Assembly: GCA_012934845.2 (NCBI GenBank)
Contig: WNNJ02000543.1
Location: 310,001 to 374,000, forward strand
DNA length: 64,000 nucleotides
Source: Pomphorhynchus laevis
Taxonomy: Eukaryota > Acanthocephala > Palaeacanthocephala > Echinorhynchida > Pomphorhynchidae
Reading direction: 5' to 3'
Shown here: piece after piece, positions 1 through 11,365 of the stretch
How positions within the stretch are numbered: the first letter of the stretch is position 1
Layout: every line of letters begins with the position of its first letter
Position numbers and translations under genes: made by a program
The notes under the pieces: model-generated
What the model saw: only the letters and a program-made list of their open reading frames with translations
Database searches by the model: none
What the model was told of the DNA's origin: nothing

Positions 1-270
1 GAGACTCGGCGATTTCTAATGAACGACCAGTCAGCGAGCCGACATTCAATGTTGCAATTCGAACTAGTTTTCTTTTTGATTCAGCTTTCGTATGATAGCT
101 AGTTTGGTTACCCCCCGCAGTCACTTTTACTGCAGAGACCCTTGATGACTTATCGCTCAGGCTAGGCCGTACCTGACGCGTCGCTTACTGGGGACGCCGT
201 AGTCCTGACGTTTGGAGCATTGAGACAACATTTCATAAAGTTGATGCAACGGTTTTGTTTTACGGCTGGC
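1..270 (-). mobile_element. RTE-type LINE, start of the ORF2 endonuclease, cut by window edge
   Basis: Read on the minus strand, positions 76 to 2 translate to a stretch containing LVRIATLNVGSLTGRS. This is the usual opening of the apurinic-type endonuclease of RTE LINEs (x-I-x-T-x-N-V-x-x-L/M-x-G). Upstream, from about 270 down to 80, the sequence is more GC-rich than its surroundings and fits the 5' leader of such an element. The rest of ORF2 would lie left of the window. The RTE RT at 27.6-29.8 kb could belong to the same family, but the two pieces do not overlap, so this cannot be shown here. Confidence 0.55.
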
Positions 271-369
271 TTGTCGCGAAGTCTATCGCCAACCCTCCTC
301 CTTTCTCAGCACGGGCTTGGGACCGGCCATGGCAGAGTTTATTCGTGGATTCCTGATTTTAGTAAAAGG

Positions 370-660
370 GCGATTTTTGTACATATTCTAACAAAGCAGT
401 CATCACTATCTTGTTCCAAATTTAGACCCATTAGTCTCCAGCGTTATTTCCAAAATCATGGATATGCTCATTGTGAATAGATTGCGTTCCCATCTTAACT
501 ACTATCGTATTCTTGATGATTCTCAACACGACTTTCGACCTGGTCGCTTATATCTATTTAATCTATTGAAGGATCGTGAATATTGAGTAGATGCTCTTAG
601 TTCTGGTTTTACGGTTGATATAATATTTCTTGATCTTCTAAAGCTTTTAACAAATCATAT
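370..660 (+). mobile_element. LINE-C (CR1-like) RT fragment, decayed
   Basis: Broken frames give FRPISL near position 425 and HDFRPGR near 528, followed by a weak trace of IIFLDL near 620. These are consecutive blocks of the fingers and palm of a CR1-like RT (compare NYRPVSI, NQHGFREG and IIFFDFSKAFD in the better copy at 24.2-24.5 kb). The fragment has several stops and frame changes and is not coding. Confidence 0.5.
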
Positions 661-1139
661 CAACGCACTGAATTTTGGTATTTTATACTATATATAAATT
701 AAAAATAAAGATAAATAATTATAAATAATAAAAGATTATATAAGATTTTATACAATTTATATTTATATAACGATAAAATTTATAATTTCAATTTAAATAA
801 AAATCAACTTTTTTGATTGTATAATAAATAATACACGACGTATTCGAATAAGAAATAGAGGTCATTAGGAAGAACCACTATGTAATTAGTTTTCGGTATT
901 TATTCCTCGACCCAACATAGCAGCGAAGTTAAATACGTGCTAATGACGTATTTCCTCTGATGAAATTTGATTATCTAGCGTAACTTATTCTAATACAAAT
1001 CATATTGTTTATTATCCATTCATATTTTTTTACTTTTTTTCTTAATAGATTAAATAAATTTTTAATAATATTTTGTTGATTTGTATATTGTAAATTACGT
1101 ATTTTAATAATATTTTGTTGATTTATAACTCTCTATTAT
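661..1139 (-). repeat. Repeat D copy 1 (Penelope-like 3' part)
   Basis: AT-rich sequence carrying the D family core between about 835 and 960: a b' arm, a tcatta box, an a' arm, a gttttcgg box and the ctcgacccaacatagcag block. Sense is the minus strand. The a/a' helix that is perfect in the 11.4 kb copy is kept here with two G-U pairs. Positions 960-1139 match the region beside the RT C-terminus in other copies but have lost the reading frame. Confidence 0.65.
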
Positions 1140-1221
1140 AGGAGAAAAAACATTTATCAAACTTGCTTTAAACTTAGCAGAAAAATAATGCCCTATCAAG
1201 AATAAATAGTTTCAGTATTTC
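1140..1221 (-). repeat. Segment R, right half (3' flank of LINE-A copy 1)
   Basis: The minus strand reads gaaatactgaaac then ttcttgatagg, matching positions 15437 onward. It is one half of a repeated segment that LINE-A has split; the other half is at 5056-5122. The 8 bp agtatttc at 1214-1221 recur at 5056-5063 and are the target-site duplication. Confidence 0.6.
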
Positions 1222-1339
1222 TAAATAAATAAGGGTTTTATTAAAAATACAACCGATCAAATAAACTAGATAACATAATTAACAAAACAGTAAGTACGAC
1301 AAATCAACCAACGACTGCAATTTGCACTGGTCTTCTTAT

Positions 1340-3800
1340 TCCCACTTTTACGTCATCAAATCCAGGGGGATCTGATACCCCCAACCGATCCAGCACGTCG
1401 CCTTACGACTGAACCACCCGGGGTCTTCTACCCCCCCCAAAGAATTCAATCGGCGCGGACTATGATGGGTAAACGAGAGACGAGGAGCTTAAGAAACCTT
1501 AGCCTTTGCTCAGGGGGACGTCCTCTCGAAAAGAAGACTAATCTCGAGATAGCCCAGGTACCCTAAAGGCGCACCTGGGTTTTCCCTTTCAATGACAGAT
1601 GCTGAGCCGGTTTCAGGGCCCACCTAGCTTTCTTCAGGATACGTCTGAGTCTATTCAGGTCAGCTTTCGCCGACCAGTTCACCGTAACGGTGAACCCCAG
1701 GTATTTTACTCGACTTGTGAAGGTGGGAAGTGGTTCAGAGGCAAATATGGAGGAGAGCGCGGAGAGTGCTAATCTCTTAAGTTTTTTTAGTTGCAGGGGT
1801 GCCGTGAAAGACAACCGCCTGGGATTTGGCGGAGTTTAAAATAAGATTTGATATAGGTAACTGGTCTTTTAATCTTAAAAAGAAACAGCTGATGTCAGAG
1901 ACTACGTCTTTACACCTGTATCCAGTGAACAAGGCTGTGGTGTCATCAGCGTACACCACTAGACGTTGTTCACGTCAATATTTTAAAGAGGTTAATGGAA
2001 GCAGCAAGATATAGGATGGGAGAAAGAGGTGAACCTTCAGGTACACCCGTAATAGGGTAGAACTGACCCGCATCAGGGTCGTCTTCATAGTAAAATCGCT
2101 TGGTATACAGCAGGATCTCCACTCCGTTCACAATTCTCGCAGGCAACCCGAGGGACCTAAGAGAATAGATCACGAAAGGAATAGATATGCGGTCAAATGC
2201 AGCAGAAAATTCGAGGAAAACAGCCACAACTAAACGATAGCTATTCTCCCGACAAAACTGTTCCACTTCACCTACTGCTGAATGAACCGCCTTTAACAAA
2301 CCCATGAAAACCTGCAGGAATCAAATTACGCCTTTTCATATAGTCGCGGATTTTACGCGCAAGCGCTCTTTTGTAAATCGACACGAGGACGTTTTGAATC
2401 GAAATGGGTCGCAGATCTTTAGGGCATGAGCAGGATTTTTTCTTAGGAATAAAAATGCTTACTAATATTGACGCCTGTTACATCGGATGGAGAGGGTAAA
2501 AGGATTGTTACAGCCACCTCTCTTTTCTAATCAGCTGCCAAAAGCTGACAGACCCGAGAAGAAAGTGGAGCGACGGAATTGGAGGTGCCCGGGAGTGGAC
2601 CCCAGGAGTTAAGGTTATCCGTAACAGATAGATCCATACTCCTGAAGTTAGACCAAGACGAGATTGGTTGAGGTGATTGAGTGGCTTTATAGTTGTGTAA
2701 GGCTAGTGACTCTTCCAAAACTTTATCAAGGCCTACATTCTCTACCCAACCCAATGCTCTATCCTTCCAGCAAACAAACTTCTCTTTCTTGAAAATCTTC
2801 CAAAAGGAAGACTGAGAAGGATTAAGTCGAGCAATACTCGTCCTATCCCTACTCAGCTGGAACCTATATCTAATGCTCCAGTATTCATTCGAGAGAGCCT
2901 GTCTGGTAAGAACAGAGAGATTAGGGAGGTTAAGCAGTTTCACTAGGACCTTGAGTTTCGTTAGAGTAGGATTGTATAAGCGACCTTTATAGGTAGTCGA
3001 TTAAATCGCGGTAGCTTGCGAAGAGAGGTAGGCATTAAATTAGGTAAGACTCTCATTTCCTATTCTGGGAAAGAGTTAAATAGCAGCTTGAAAGAAGGCC
3101 ATTCTGATCGGATCAAAGTGAAACCTCCTTCGAAGTAACATATCTTCTTTAATTCTGCAATAAATTAGGTCATGAGAGGTGAACAATTGCTGGTGCGACT
3201 GCTCCGTGCAGAGGGGTTTTAACAGCCACCTCAAGTGAAGCAGTAAAATGTCGAGGATAGAATTTGTTGATGTGCAATGAAAGGTGGGTGCCGGTGGTTT
3301 GTGAATAAAGTAATCGTTCCTGGCTCTGCCAAGTGCTGCGTTGATCCAACGGCCAGTTTTGTCGTTGAAGTCTTTAAGTATCATGTCATAGCCGCTATTA
3401 ATAATACCATCCAGGAAGTCACGGTTCTTGTGAATTTCCCCAGGACGTATGTAGACATTGGCTAGACTGAGGCGTTTACCGTTCTTGCTGAGTAAAACTA
3501 CTAAACAAGACATGGCTGGAAATGAGTAGTTAAATAGGAGGGATGACCTTACGTAGCACTTAACTAAGGTCAAGAGTCCTTGAGATGAAGATGAGTGAGG
3601 TGAGATTATGTACGAAGTATAGTGAGAACAGATACGCTTTGGGATAAATCGAGTAATGTCCTGGAGAAGACGGATAGACCGCGTCTCCTGAAGGACTATA
3701 ACATCTGCATCTTTACCAGATAAAAATATAATGGCAGAAGCACCTCCCGAATTTCACTGAAGGACATTCAGTGAAAAAGGCTCACGAATACTCTGCATTG
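1340..3800 (-). pseudogene. LINE-A ORF2 remnant (endonuclease and RT)
   Basis: Consecutive blocks are homologous to the intact ORF2 at 17884-20337. They include LANVYIRPGEIHKNRD (endonuclease, near 3460), FSAAFDRISIPFVIYSL (RT, near 2190), PEGSPLSPILYLAAS (near 2040) and MVYADDTTALFTG (catalytic YADD, near 1950). The frame changes several times and the usual PQG is PEG. The residues are otherwise close to the intact copy, so the two belong to one family. Not expected to be expressed as a protein. Confidence 0.8.
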
Positions 3801-3831
3801 TGATGGATTAGTTGGATGGGGGATTGCCTAC

Positions 3832-5051
3832 CTAGACATAGCTAGGTACAGGAAGGTTACCCTTCCCGCCACTATCCCCACTCGGAGTTGGTACTTGCCC
3901 CTGGGCAGCGTCTTCATTTCCCCTATGCTGTTTGCCACTCAGCATTATTCCGATCTTGAGCGGGGAGACAGTATGGGCCGAAGCCCCCTTTTTTAGATGA
4001 CGGAATTGTGGCGAAAGGAATCGAAGGATTTGTGCAGAATGCGGACACAACTTTTGAAATTAGGTTTTCCATTTTCTTATAAACTGATTCCACTCTCGCA
4101 TCCATCGCACGCATTATGTCAACCTCCCCCGTGCGTAGGGAGGCATCACTCGAAAAAATTGCAGGCCTAAGCACGGCACCGGACTTGTGGAATTTGCCAT
4201 AATATTGTTTGAATTGAGCACATTTCCTGCTCCAAGCAGGATGGCACCATCCCATAAAATTAGTGCATGATGGGGGGCTCACAACGAAGATCAGTATGTA
4301 GAGCCGCACAGTGGGACAAACCACACGCTCCACACGTAGATGTCTCGCTGCAGCTGGAGGCCCAGTGTCCCCATTTGTGACACCGGCTGCAGTGAGGATT
4401 CATCTTTTCCAATAAGAGTAAAACAAAGTTTAAAGCCCAAAAAGGGGTTACATTTAGAGTTCATCAGAACTTCTCCGTATTGCAGTGGGGCAGATCACAA
4501 CCCATTGGGTATTGGGTTACCCCCTTTACCCAGAATAGACCGGAAGTTAGAAACCTTGAAGGATTTTTCTAGTAGTTTAATATCAGTATCATCAAGGTGA
4601 CGGTAAATTCGATATTTTTAGTGCCAAGAATGGGTTTAGAAAAAAATGCACCATATTCAGATAAGGCTGATTCAAAGTGATCTATATAGTCCGTTGCCAG
4701 ATCAGCAGTGACAAATGAGATCTTGAGCTCTGTCTCGTATAGTTTGACTGAATTGAAAATGACCCTGTTGGTCAATTTTTTACAGAAAGGCCTAAGTAAG
4801 ACATTAAATAAGAGATTCCTATCCATCGGCTTCTTAAGCTTGATGACTATCAAATTTTTAAGTTTTTGGATGGGAGAAAGTACCTCCACATCACCGTCAA
4901 TCAAAGAAACGTCACTAACCTTCGTTGCCGTTGGGTTAGATTCAGTAAATACACTGGTATCGTCTTTTTCTCTCAAATTCGTATTCATATGTGCTGGAAA
5001 ACTGGATTTTACGAAGTTCTTTGTTCTTCCGACGTTAATACTTGTACACAT
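3832..5051 (-). pseudogene. LINE-A ORF1 remnant (gag-like)
   Basis: Minus-strand pieces match the ORF1 at 16586-17848. An N-terminal piece (about 5051-4569) has the block LKNLIVIKLKKPMDRNLLF, where the intact copy has ERNLLIITSLTPTKTEDLF. A C-terminal piece (about 4333-3832) ends in the Ser/Gly-rich tail before ORF2. The zinc-knuckle region between them is shifted in frame. The family role is RNA binding in the ribonucleoprotein. Confidence 0.65.
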
Positions 5052-5055
5052 TTTT

Positions 5056-5122
5056 AGTATTTCGGACAGAGGTTATATTACCGGGAAAACAAAGTCAACA
5101 AATAAGTAATAACTTGTCAGTA
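5056..5122 (-). repeat. Segment R, left half (5' flank of LINE-A copy 1)
   Basis: The minus strand reads ctgacaagttatta, then gactttgttttcccgg and taatataacctctgtc. It matches 15375-15436 with a few changes. Together with 1140-1221 it is the segment split by LINE-A. A LINE-B 3' end begins directly beyond it, at about 5123. Confidence 0.6.
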
Positions 5123-5289
5123 ATAATAATTTATTTAATGTGGCAAATGCGTGACAGCTGCACCCTTACAAGTTCACTAAAAAACAGAAGTTATACATGT
5201 TTATTAATTAATATTTTAAATGACATCGGATTAGGCGTTTGAAGCTCGGCATTGATGTTTATTGGCGTATATGAATGGGGAGATGATTC

Positions 5290-8068
5290 AATGAGAGATG
5301 AGCAGCCACGACGAAGGATCGGAAGCCAAAAGAGGTAGAGTATTTGGGACATGTAAAAGAAGGTAATTACGGGAACGCAAGGAACAGTAAGCAGGACGAG
5401 AATCTTCGATAAAAAGAAGGTTGAGAAATGAAGGGGTATGAAAAGTTATAACGCGAAAAGCAATGAGAAGAATATGAATTTGAACACGAGAATAAATGGT
5501 AGGCAAATTGAAAGAAGCAATATGGTGGGATGTATGATCAAAACGACGAAGATCGAGGAGAACTCGGACGGCTGCGTTGATGGTGCGTTGTAAATGAAGA
5601 AGAGTGGATTTAGGTGAGTTGGAAAATAGATTCAGACAGTAATCAAGTCTTAAAACGAAAGAAGATATGAGTCATACATGAAGGGAAATTGATCAATCTA
5701 CGAATTTGACCAAGGTTGCGGAGAATCAAGGTAGATAAGCGTACTTTATCTCTAACGAAAGGTTTAAGCGAAAGTCTGTTGTCGAAATGGAAGCTTAGGA
5801 AAACAAGATTGTCAACGATAGGAAGAATTGTAGAATTTAATGATAAGGTGGGTTTTTCTAAGCCGAGGCGTCGAGGTAGGATCCACATTATTTTTGATTT
5901 ATTAGGATTCAGAGTAAGAGGTAGGAAGAAAGATGATTGAAAATTGAGGCAAAGCAGTTGGACGCAGAAACACTAAGATCATGAATACGATAAGCAGTTG
6001 CGTGAGCATAGATGAGAATGTCATCAGCGTATTGCATAACATGAAAATTAAATGTATGAGAGATATAAGACAAATTACCGAGAAGAAGATAGAAAAGCAA
6101 AGGGCCTAATACGGAGCCTTGTGGAACATTGGACGGGATGGAAGAAGGATGGGAAAGAGAAGAGTTAGAACAAACGCGAGAAGTACGATTTGATAGATAT
6201 AAAGTTACAGTGTGTAAAGAGAAGTCATAATCATGACGAAAACGATGGAGAAGAAACTAGTGATCGACGATGTCGAAAGCATATGATAGATCAAGAGAAA
6301 CTATGACACTACATAATTTTTGATGGCGCGAGATGAGTAAGTCGTTATAAACTTTAAGACAGGCAATTTAAGTAGGGTGATTAGAGCGTAAAGCCGCTTG
6401 GAAGGGAGGGAACAATTTGGAGGAAAATAGATATGAATTAACTTGCTTGAGAAGAGGGCGAACGGTGGCACATTTCCAGTTGGAAGGAAATATGCGGTTG
6501 CGGATAGACAAGTTGAACAAAGTGGTTAGGAAGGGTGATATAGATGATCAGGTTTTTTAAGCAAGTGATTGCGAATTGGGTCAGAAGGAGAGGTTTTATT
6601 AGGTAATGACAGAAGAACCGAAGAAACTTCATCAGACGAAACGGGAAGAAGGTGGAATAGTTCTGGGAGGGAAGTATTTAAAGAGGTGAGAGGATACAAG
6701 GGGCATATGATTAGAACGGAAATTAAATTAGATAGCGTAGATTCCAGATAAGAGGAAAATTTATCAAGATTTATGTTGCAAGGGGTATATGATCGTGAAA
6801 GAATTGAGTTTAAGATTTTCCAATGAGATTTAGAGTTGGAAGATGATTCGAGTTGATTTCGTCAAAAGATAGTACGTTTAGTTCGCATAAGAATGAGATG
6901 GGAACGGCGGAGAGAAAGATAGGAAGCACGGAGATTTGTAGTGAGTAAGGTTGGAGAACTTTTAAGAAAGCGATTAAACACACGAAAAGAGTGAAAGGGC
7001 CGACGCTTAGAAAATCTGTAGTTTGAATCGAACCAGGGAGCATGGCGCGACCGCTGAAAACGTTGTGGTCGAATAGGCAAAAGGTTATTAAGGATGTTCG
7101 TAAGTTCAGAACCAAACAGAATGAAGAGATAATCGGGAGATATATAGTTAAGAGGAAGTAAAAAGAGTGAAGAATTGAGTAGGGCTGTGCAGAGAATAGG
7201 GATATCGAGAAGTTTCCATGGTCGACTTGGTGTGGATAATGGTGGAGGCGGAGAAGGATGATGGGGACGAGTAAGAGTAAGAGTGACAAGGAAATGATCG
7301 GACAAACCAGGATCAGTAATTGACAAGGAAATGATCAGACAAACCAGGATCAGTAATTGACAAGGAAATGATCGGACAAGAAGGATCAGTAATTGACAAG
7401 GGGTATAGTCATTGAAGCAGTTAGGAACAGCAATGATGTCGAGAGCACGCCGAGAATATGAGTTGGGCTTGTTGAAGTAATTTATAGTTAAAATCAGAGA
7501 AAAGATTAGTTAAAGTGATATAGTCAGAGTCATTCGGGCGATCAAGACGAATGTTAAAGTCAACGATAACAAAAGAAGGAGTATAAGACAATGAACAGTG
7601 AGAAAAAAGATCTGCACGCTCGCTAAAGAACATACGTGAGGGGGCAGCCAAGCCTGGACGGTATACAATCATAAGTTCCAGAGGGAAAGGAGTTGATAAT
7701 CTGCATATGAGTAATTCGAACGAAATGTAAGGGATGTTAACGTTTATTTTACGTAGAGACATTGGGTGACGAGCAATGGCGACAATACTACCATGGTTAG
7801 AAGCAGTAGATGTTGGAGAGACAATTGGACGAGTTGATTCAACTAGAGAACAACCAGAGCGACATAGACGACGAATAGCAAGATCGTCGGAGTCACAATG
7901 CCAGGATTCGGTAATGCAGATAATATCGATAGATAATTGATCGAAGATATCAATGAGCATATCAGCTTTATGAAGAATGGAGCGAGTGTTGAATAAACTA
8001 AGACGAAAAGTATGCTCAGGAGCGAGATCGACTAGCGAAGAAGACATGGGGGAGAGATGGAACACCAT
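5290..8068 (-). pseudogene. LINE-B1 ORF2 remnant (endonuclease and RT)
   Basis: The N-terminal endonuclease (8068-7421) keeps FRLSLFNTRSILHKAD, ITESWHCDSDD, LMIVYRPG and VIVDFNIRLD, where the family has GDFN. The linker and RT follow with frame changes and include MQYADDILIYAHA near 6040. The C-terminal part near 5850-5290 matches the tail that ends WNQLPLDVRRAPS in other copies. This domain order (endonuclease, RT, short tail without RNase H) is that of the CR1/L2 group. Confidence 0.75.
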
Positions 8069-9407
8069 CTGATTTTTGGCCTTGTGTGTTCAACGTGAAA
8101 ATTTCCGTTGATTTGACGTCTTGATAAGAATGACTCGCCGTTTGTTTTACGTCGATGTTTCTCTATGCGAGCTAAAATGAGCTGGGCAATAACAGAAGGG
8201 GATCGGTCAGGATAGATACGATAAGTAGACGAATTGTTAAAAAGTTTAAAACGTTGGGAAAGTACCAAGGATACATTGAACTATGTCGGAAAACGATTTT
8301 TAGGAGTAGAGGACTGAGATGAGTGGATTTAGTGGATTTGTTTAAACGGATAAAAGATGCGAAAGCGATATTATTGAAAAGGGATGGATTATCATCAGGA
8401 AGAATGGTTGAGAGGATATACTTGAAAGCAGATACATCATCATTGAGGCGACATTGAGGATAAGCAGATTCGGGAAGCTTTAAGTTATATATGATAATGC
8501 ATCGATCGCGCGAAGGAAAACGATCACGTTGAAGTGGTGGACGGACAGACCTGGTAGGAGTAGGGGCAGAAGAGCAGGTGAACGTGGTAATGACAGGGGT
8601 GATAAGTGAAGAATTAAGATAGTTTGGAGCATGTGTGACAGAAGTGTTGAATCGGTTGATCGGAGATGTTACTGGAGATGATTTTGATGGAAGGATGTAA
8701 ATTATTGAGAAGTGATATGGTTGGAGCATGTGTGATAGAAGTGAATTGTTGAATCGGCTGATCGGAGATGTTACTAGAGATGATTTTGAAGGAAGGATGT
8801 AAATTATTGAGAAGTGATACAGTGGAGGTAGAGTTAGGAGTACGTGAAGAGAAGAAAGAGGTATGAGATGTATTTAGATGTGGGGATGAATAGGAAAAAT
8901 GAGGTACGAGATGAAGGCCTTTTCTGTTTGCATTGTTAGGAAGATGAAGATTAAGTGAAGTTTTATCCGTAGCTCAACGAGGAGTGTGTGTGATAAGTTT
9001 CAAGAACGGGATTCATAGATGGCGAAGGAGTTATTAAGCAAACGGATGGCGACGATAGCTTGGAAGATATTTTGTCGTTTGTTGATAGTCCATGTATAAC
9101 AGCAGCCTGAGTCGACTGAGAGACATCATTAATATCATTTATTGAGCACAACTCTGTTTCGTTAGCCTCCAGAACGTCTCCACCGTTTGGGTGGGCATGC
9201 TTCATTAGCTTTTATACGAAGGGCAGCACAACCGAAGCCGCAGAGAAAATTCCGTCCTGAAACGTTGTCCTCATCAGTGAAAGGAATGGGAACGTGAGTC
9301 CAAACATTGCAGTCTTTGTTGTCGCATCCAATTTGCTTTTCGATGTAAGTTTCCTTGACGGACTTGAGTTGCTGGCCGACATTTTTATTCAGCTTTCTCT
9401 TTGCCAT
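8032..9407 (-). pseudogene. LINE-B1 ORF1 remnant
   Basis: It begins with a basic stretch and a Cys-rich finger (MAKRKLNKNVGQQ, then CDNKDCNVWTHVP and NFLCGFGCAALR) that looks like a PHD-type zinc module of CR1-group ORF1 proteins. A later block, DRCIIIYNLKLPESA followed by CRLNDDVSAFKYIL, is shared with the ORF1 at 31.7 kb. The middle is low-complexity Ser/Thr-rich. Broken in several places. ORF1 and ORF2 overlap slightly near 8050, as in the plus-strand copy near 32.1 kb. Confidence 0.6.
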
Positions 9408-9639
9408 AATAAGATGTCAATGAAAATTGAAAATGCGTTTTCGTTGTCCTTAAAACTCGATGTAGATCTGTATAAACTCGTTGTAGGTTGTATATTATTT
9501 ATTGTGTGTTATTTTATTGTACATAGTTATAAGAAAAGAATTTTTAAGCAGTAATGTAAATGTTCCGAATGAACAACGTTCACGTAGAACAAAGTTCCGC
9601 ATGTTCATCTAGATTCACTTTTACGTCATTACGGTGTTC

Positions 9640-9925
9640 CTGACGCAATTTGCAAATGGCTTAAAACTTATGGAGACACGATCCTTCGTTTTTCTATTAG
9701 ATAAAGTTTTGTCAGCTGATCGATGTGTTAATTCGGATGTATTTGATGGCAAGATTCTATAACCACTTCTGTTTCTCATATTTTCAAATGAGTTACTTTT
9801 AAGATCATCGTATCACCGCCTGCCGTTTGCTGATGATGTTAAAATATAGGCTTCGATGAAAAACCAGTTGTATTGCGAAATTTTACATGACCTTAGCTGT
9901 ATCGAATAAGATAACAACTGTTAAC
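9640..9925 (+). mobile_element. LINE-C RT fragment, decayed
   Basis: Broken reading gives PFADDVKI at about 9826-9849, aligning with LYADDLKIW of LINE-C, preceded by a PLLF-like block. Several stops. It sits between the LINE-B 5' end and a repeat D tail. Confidence 0.45.
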
Positions 9926-9967
9926 TGTTAGAATAAGATTATAAAAGTTTAACTGTTAGAATAAGAT
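9921..9967. repeat. Two direct 19-bp repeats
   Basis: The 19-bp unit beginning ttaactgttagaata occurs at 9921-9939 and again at 9949-9967, separated by 9 bp. No function is visible. Confidence 0.7.
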
Positions 9968-10009
9968 AAACTGGATAATCAAATTTATTTATTTTTATTT
10001 ATTTTTTAT

Positions 10010-10140
10010 TTCATAATTATATTAAATACGTAGACTCAGTTAGCTGATTTGATTCATTAGAGGAATACGTCATTAGCATATGTTTGGCTCCGCTGCTATG
10101 TTGGGTCGAGGAATAAAGACCCTATTTGGCTCCTAAATTT
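10010..10140 (+). repeat. Repeat D tail, rearranged
   Basis: Contains the D terminal block (tagactcagttagctgatttg, at 10031-10051), then directly the a arm, ctgctatg, and ttgggtcgaggaata. In the fuller copies these two blocks lie about 300 bp apart in the other order, so this piece is rearranged or is a head-to-tail junction of two D units. Confidence 0.6.
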
Positions 10141-10499
10141 TTTTGATACTTAATTGTTTTTTTTATATTTTTTATAAAAAAAATTAATTGTGTGCTACTT
10201 GGATTATTTCAAGATGTCTTTAAACGTTCATGTTTAAAGGAAAACGTTCATGTGGGAAATGATAAATGCGATTTAATGAGATTTATGAATGAAATTTTTA
10301 TAGTTGGAATCATTAACTGATTAAATTCAAGATTTATCTATTTGTTTTTATCTGGTTTGTATTTCGAAAGGATTAGTGGTTATTTCGCAGTGCTCAACAA
10401 AGTTCTGTATAAATTACAGATGATAATACCAAAATATTATTTAATATTACTTAATCTTTATTTAGCAATTTTATTTCAAATTTCGTCTAAAGTCACATA

Positions 10500-10778
10500 T
10501 CAATTTGAAAAATTGTTAAAAGATATGATAATTGTAGATATAATAGCTACACATAATCCTAGCGATATTGCGATTTGAGCCGTTCGTTTAGCTCGCTTTG
10601 CATAGTCCTTTGATAACGTAGGCCAATATATCACTTGGTGCTCTTCATTAAAATACATTGACTGAAGTGAACGAACACATGCAAGAAGTCCAAGTGGGTA
10701 GAAAAAGAACAATGAAGTAATGGACAATAATATATTAGAATCCATTTCATTACTATCATTCATATTGTTTATTATCAA
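10500..10778 (-). CDS. CD225/dispanin-like small membrane protein
   Basis: A 92-residue ORF. After a polar N-terminus rich in Asn/Asp/Ser/Met (residues 1-18) comes a first hydrophobic segment (about 19-37) ending in the motif YPLGLLA. A polar loop has SKDYAKRAKRTA, and a second hydrophobic segment (about 70-87) begins IAISLGLCVAII. The pattern PLGxxA, then SxxYAxxA/K, then a second membrane helix is that of the CD225 domain (IFITM and proline-rich transmembrane relatives, which act in membranes of the endocytic and secretory system). The usual Gly-Asp before the second helix is absent. The match rests on pattern only. The upstream 100 bp are AT-rich, and no intron is needed. It may be a host gene or a retrocopy. 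Confidence 0.45.
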   Translation of the reverse strand: MIINNMNDSNEMDSNILLSITSLFFFYPLGLLACVRSLQSMYFNEEHQVIYWPTLSKDYAKRAKRTAQIAISLGLCVAIISTIIISFNNFSN

Positions 10779-10978
10779 TGTATCTAATAAATGAATAAAA
10801 TATACCGGATATTGATCGTCATGGCAACGACATTATTACTAGTTTATAATAATATTAAACCGTAGGTTTTTCCTCAACGGACTGAACACGTTTAATTGGA
10901 ATAGATTTGAATGCTTAAAAGAAAATACATTCAGTCCTTAAAGATAGTTGTCCTAACCTTCGGACAGGAACAAGCACC

Positions 10979-11043
10979 GGGCTTTAGATGAATTGGTGCC
11001 GGGCCGTAGATAAATTGGTAACAGGCCTTAGATGAATTGGTAC
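10979..11043. repeat. Three tandem 21-22 bp units
   Basis: Units at 10979-11000, 11001-11022 and 11023-11043 share the form ggcc.tagatgaattgg followed by ta/tg. The unit is GC-richer than its surroundings. No gene is seen between here and the D repeat at 11155. Confidence 0.75.
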
Positions 11044-11365
11044 AGGCTGAAAATAAAGAATAATAAATGTTTGCCTGCTTACACTTTGTAGACTTACATT
11101 GATTAATCAACTAATAGGAGAATAGTTCGTTCTATCGAATTAATTTTAAATTATAAAATCAAATCAGCTAACTGAGTCTACGTATTTCATATAATTATAA
11201 AATAAACAAAACATGATGATAAATCAAAATTTAATAATTAAATAATAAAATTAATAATTGTTTTTAGATTTTCTATAATTTAAATCAAGTTAAAATAAAT
11301 GAAATTCAAAATAAACGTCATTTTTATGAATTAACTAATAAATAACATACGTTGTATCAGAATAA

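Larger units (their letters stand above)
1222..5055 (-). mobile_element. LINE-A copy 1, near full length but dead
   Basis: Both ORFs of LINE-A are recognisable on the minus strand in the order ORF1 (about 5051-3832) and ORF2 (about 3800-1340), followed by a 3' UTR unlike that of the 16-20 kb copy. The element is flanked by an 8-bp target-site duplication, agtatttc, at 1214-1221 and 5056-5063. The unoccupied version of the same site is at 15437-15444. Many stops and frame changes show that this copy is old compared with the copy at 16.4-20.5 kb. Confidence 0.8.
5123..9560 (-). mobile_element. LINE-B copy (subfamily B1), near full length, dead
   Basis: The 3' end lies at about 5123-5165 and has the LINE-B terminal hairpin and cgcatttgccac block shared with five other copies in the window. 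ORF2 is spread over 5290-8068 and ORF1 over about 8032-9407. The 5' UTR probably continues to about 9560. Subfamily B1 differs from the copies at 31-36 and 57-59 kb in its RT (for example NLVFLSFHFDNRLSLK against NLTFLGFHFDDHLSLK). Positions 7260-7400 hold a short tandem array around 'atgatcggacaa'. Many stops and frame changes. Confidence 0.8.

Noticed and set aside
10342-10578. Open frame on the plus strand, 78 residues
   Set aside because: Antisense to the CD225-like frame and without recognisable features; treated as a shadow.
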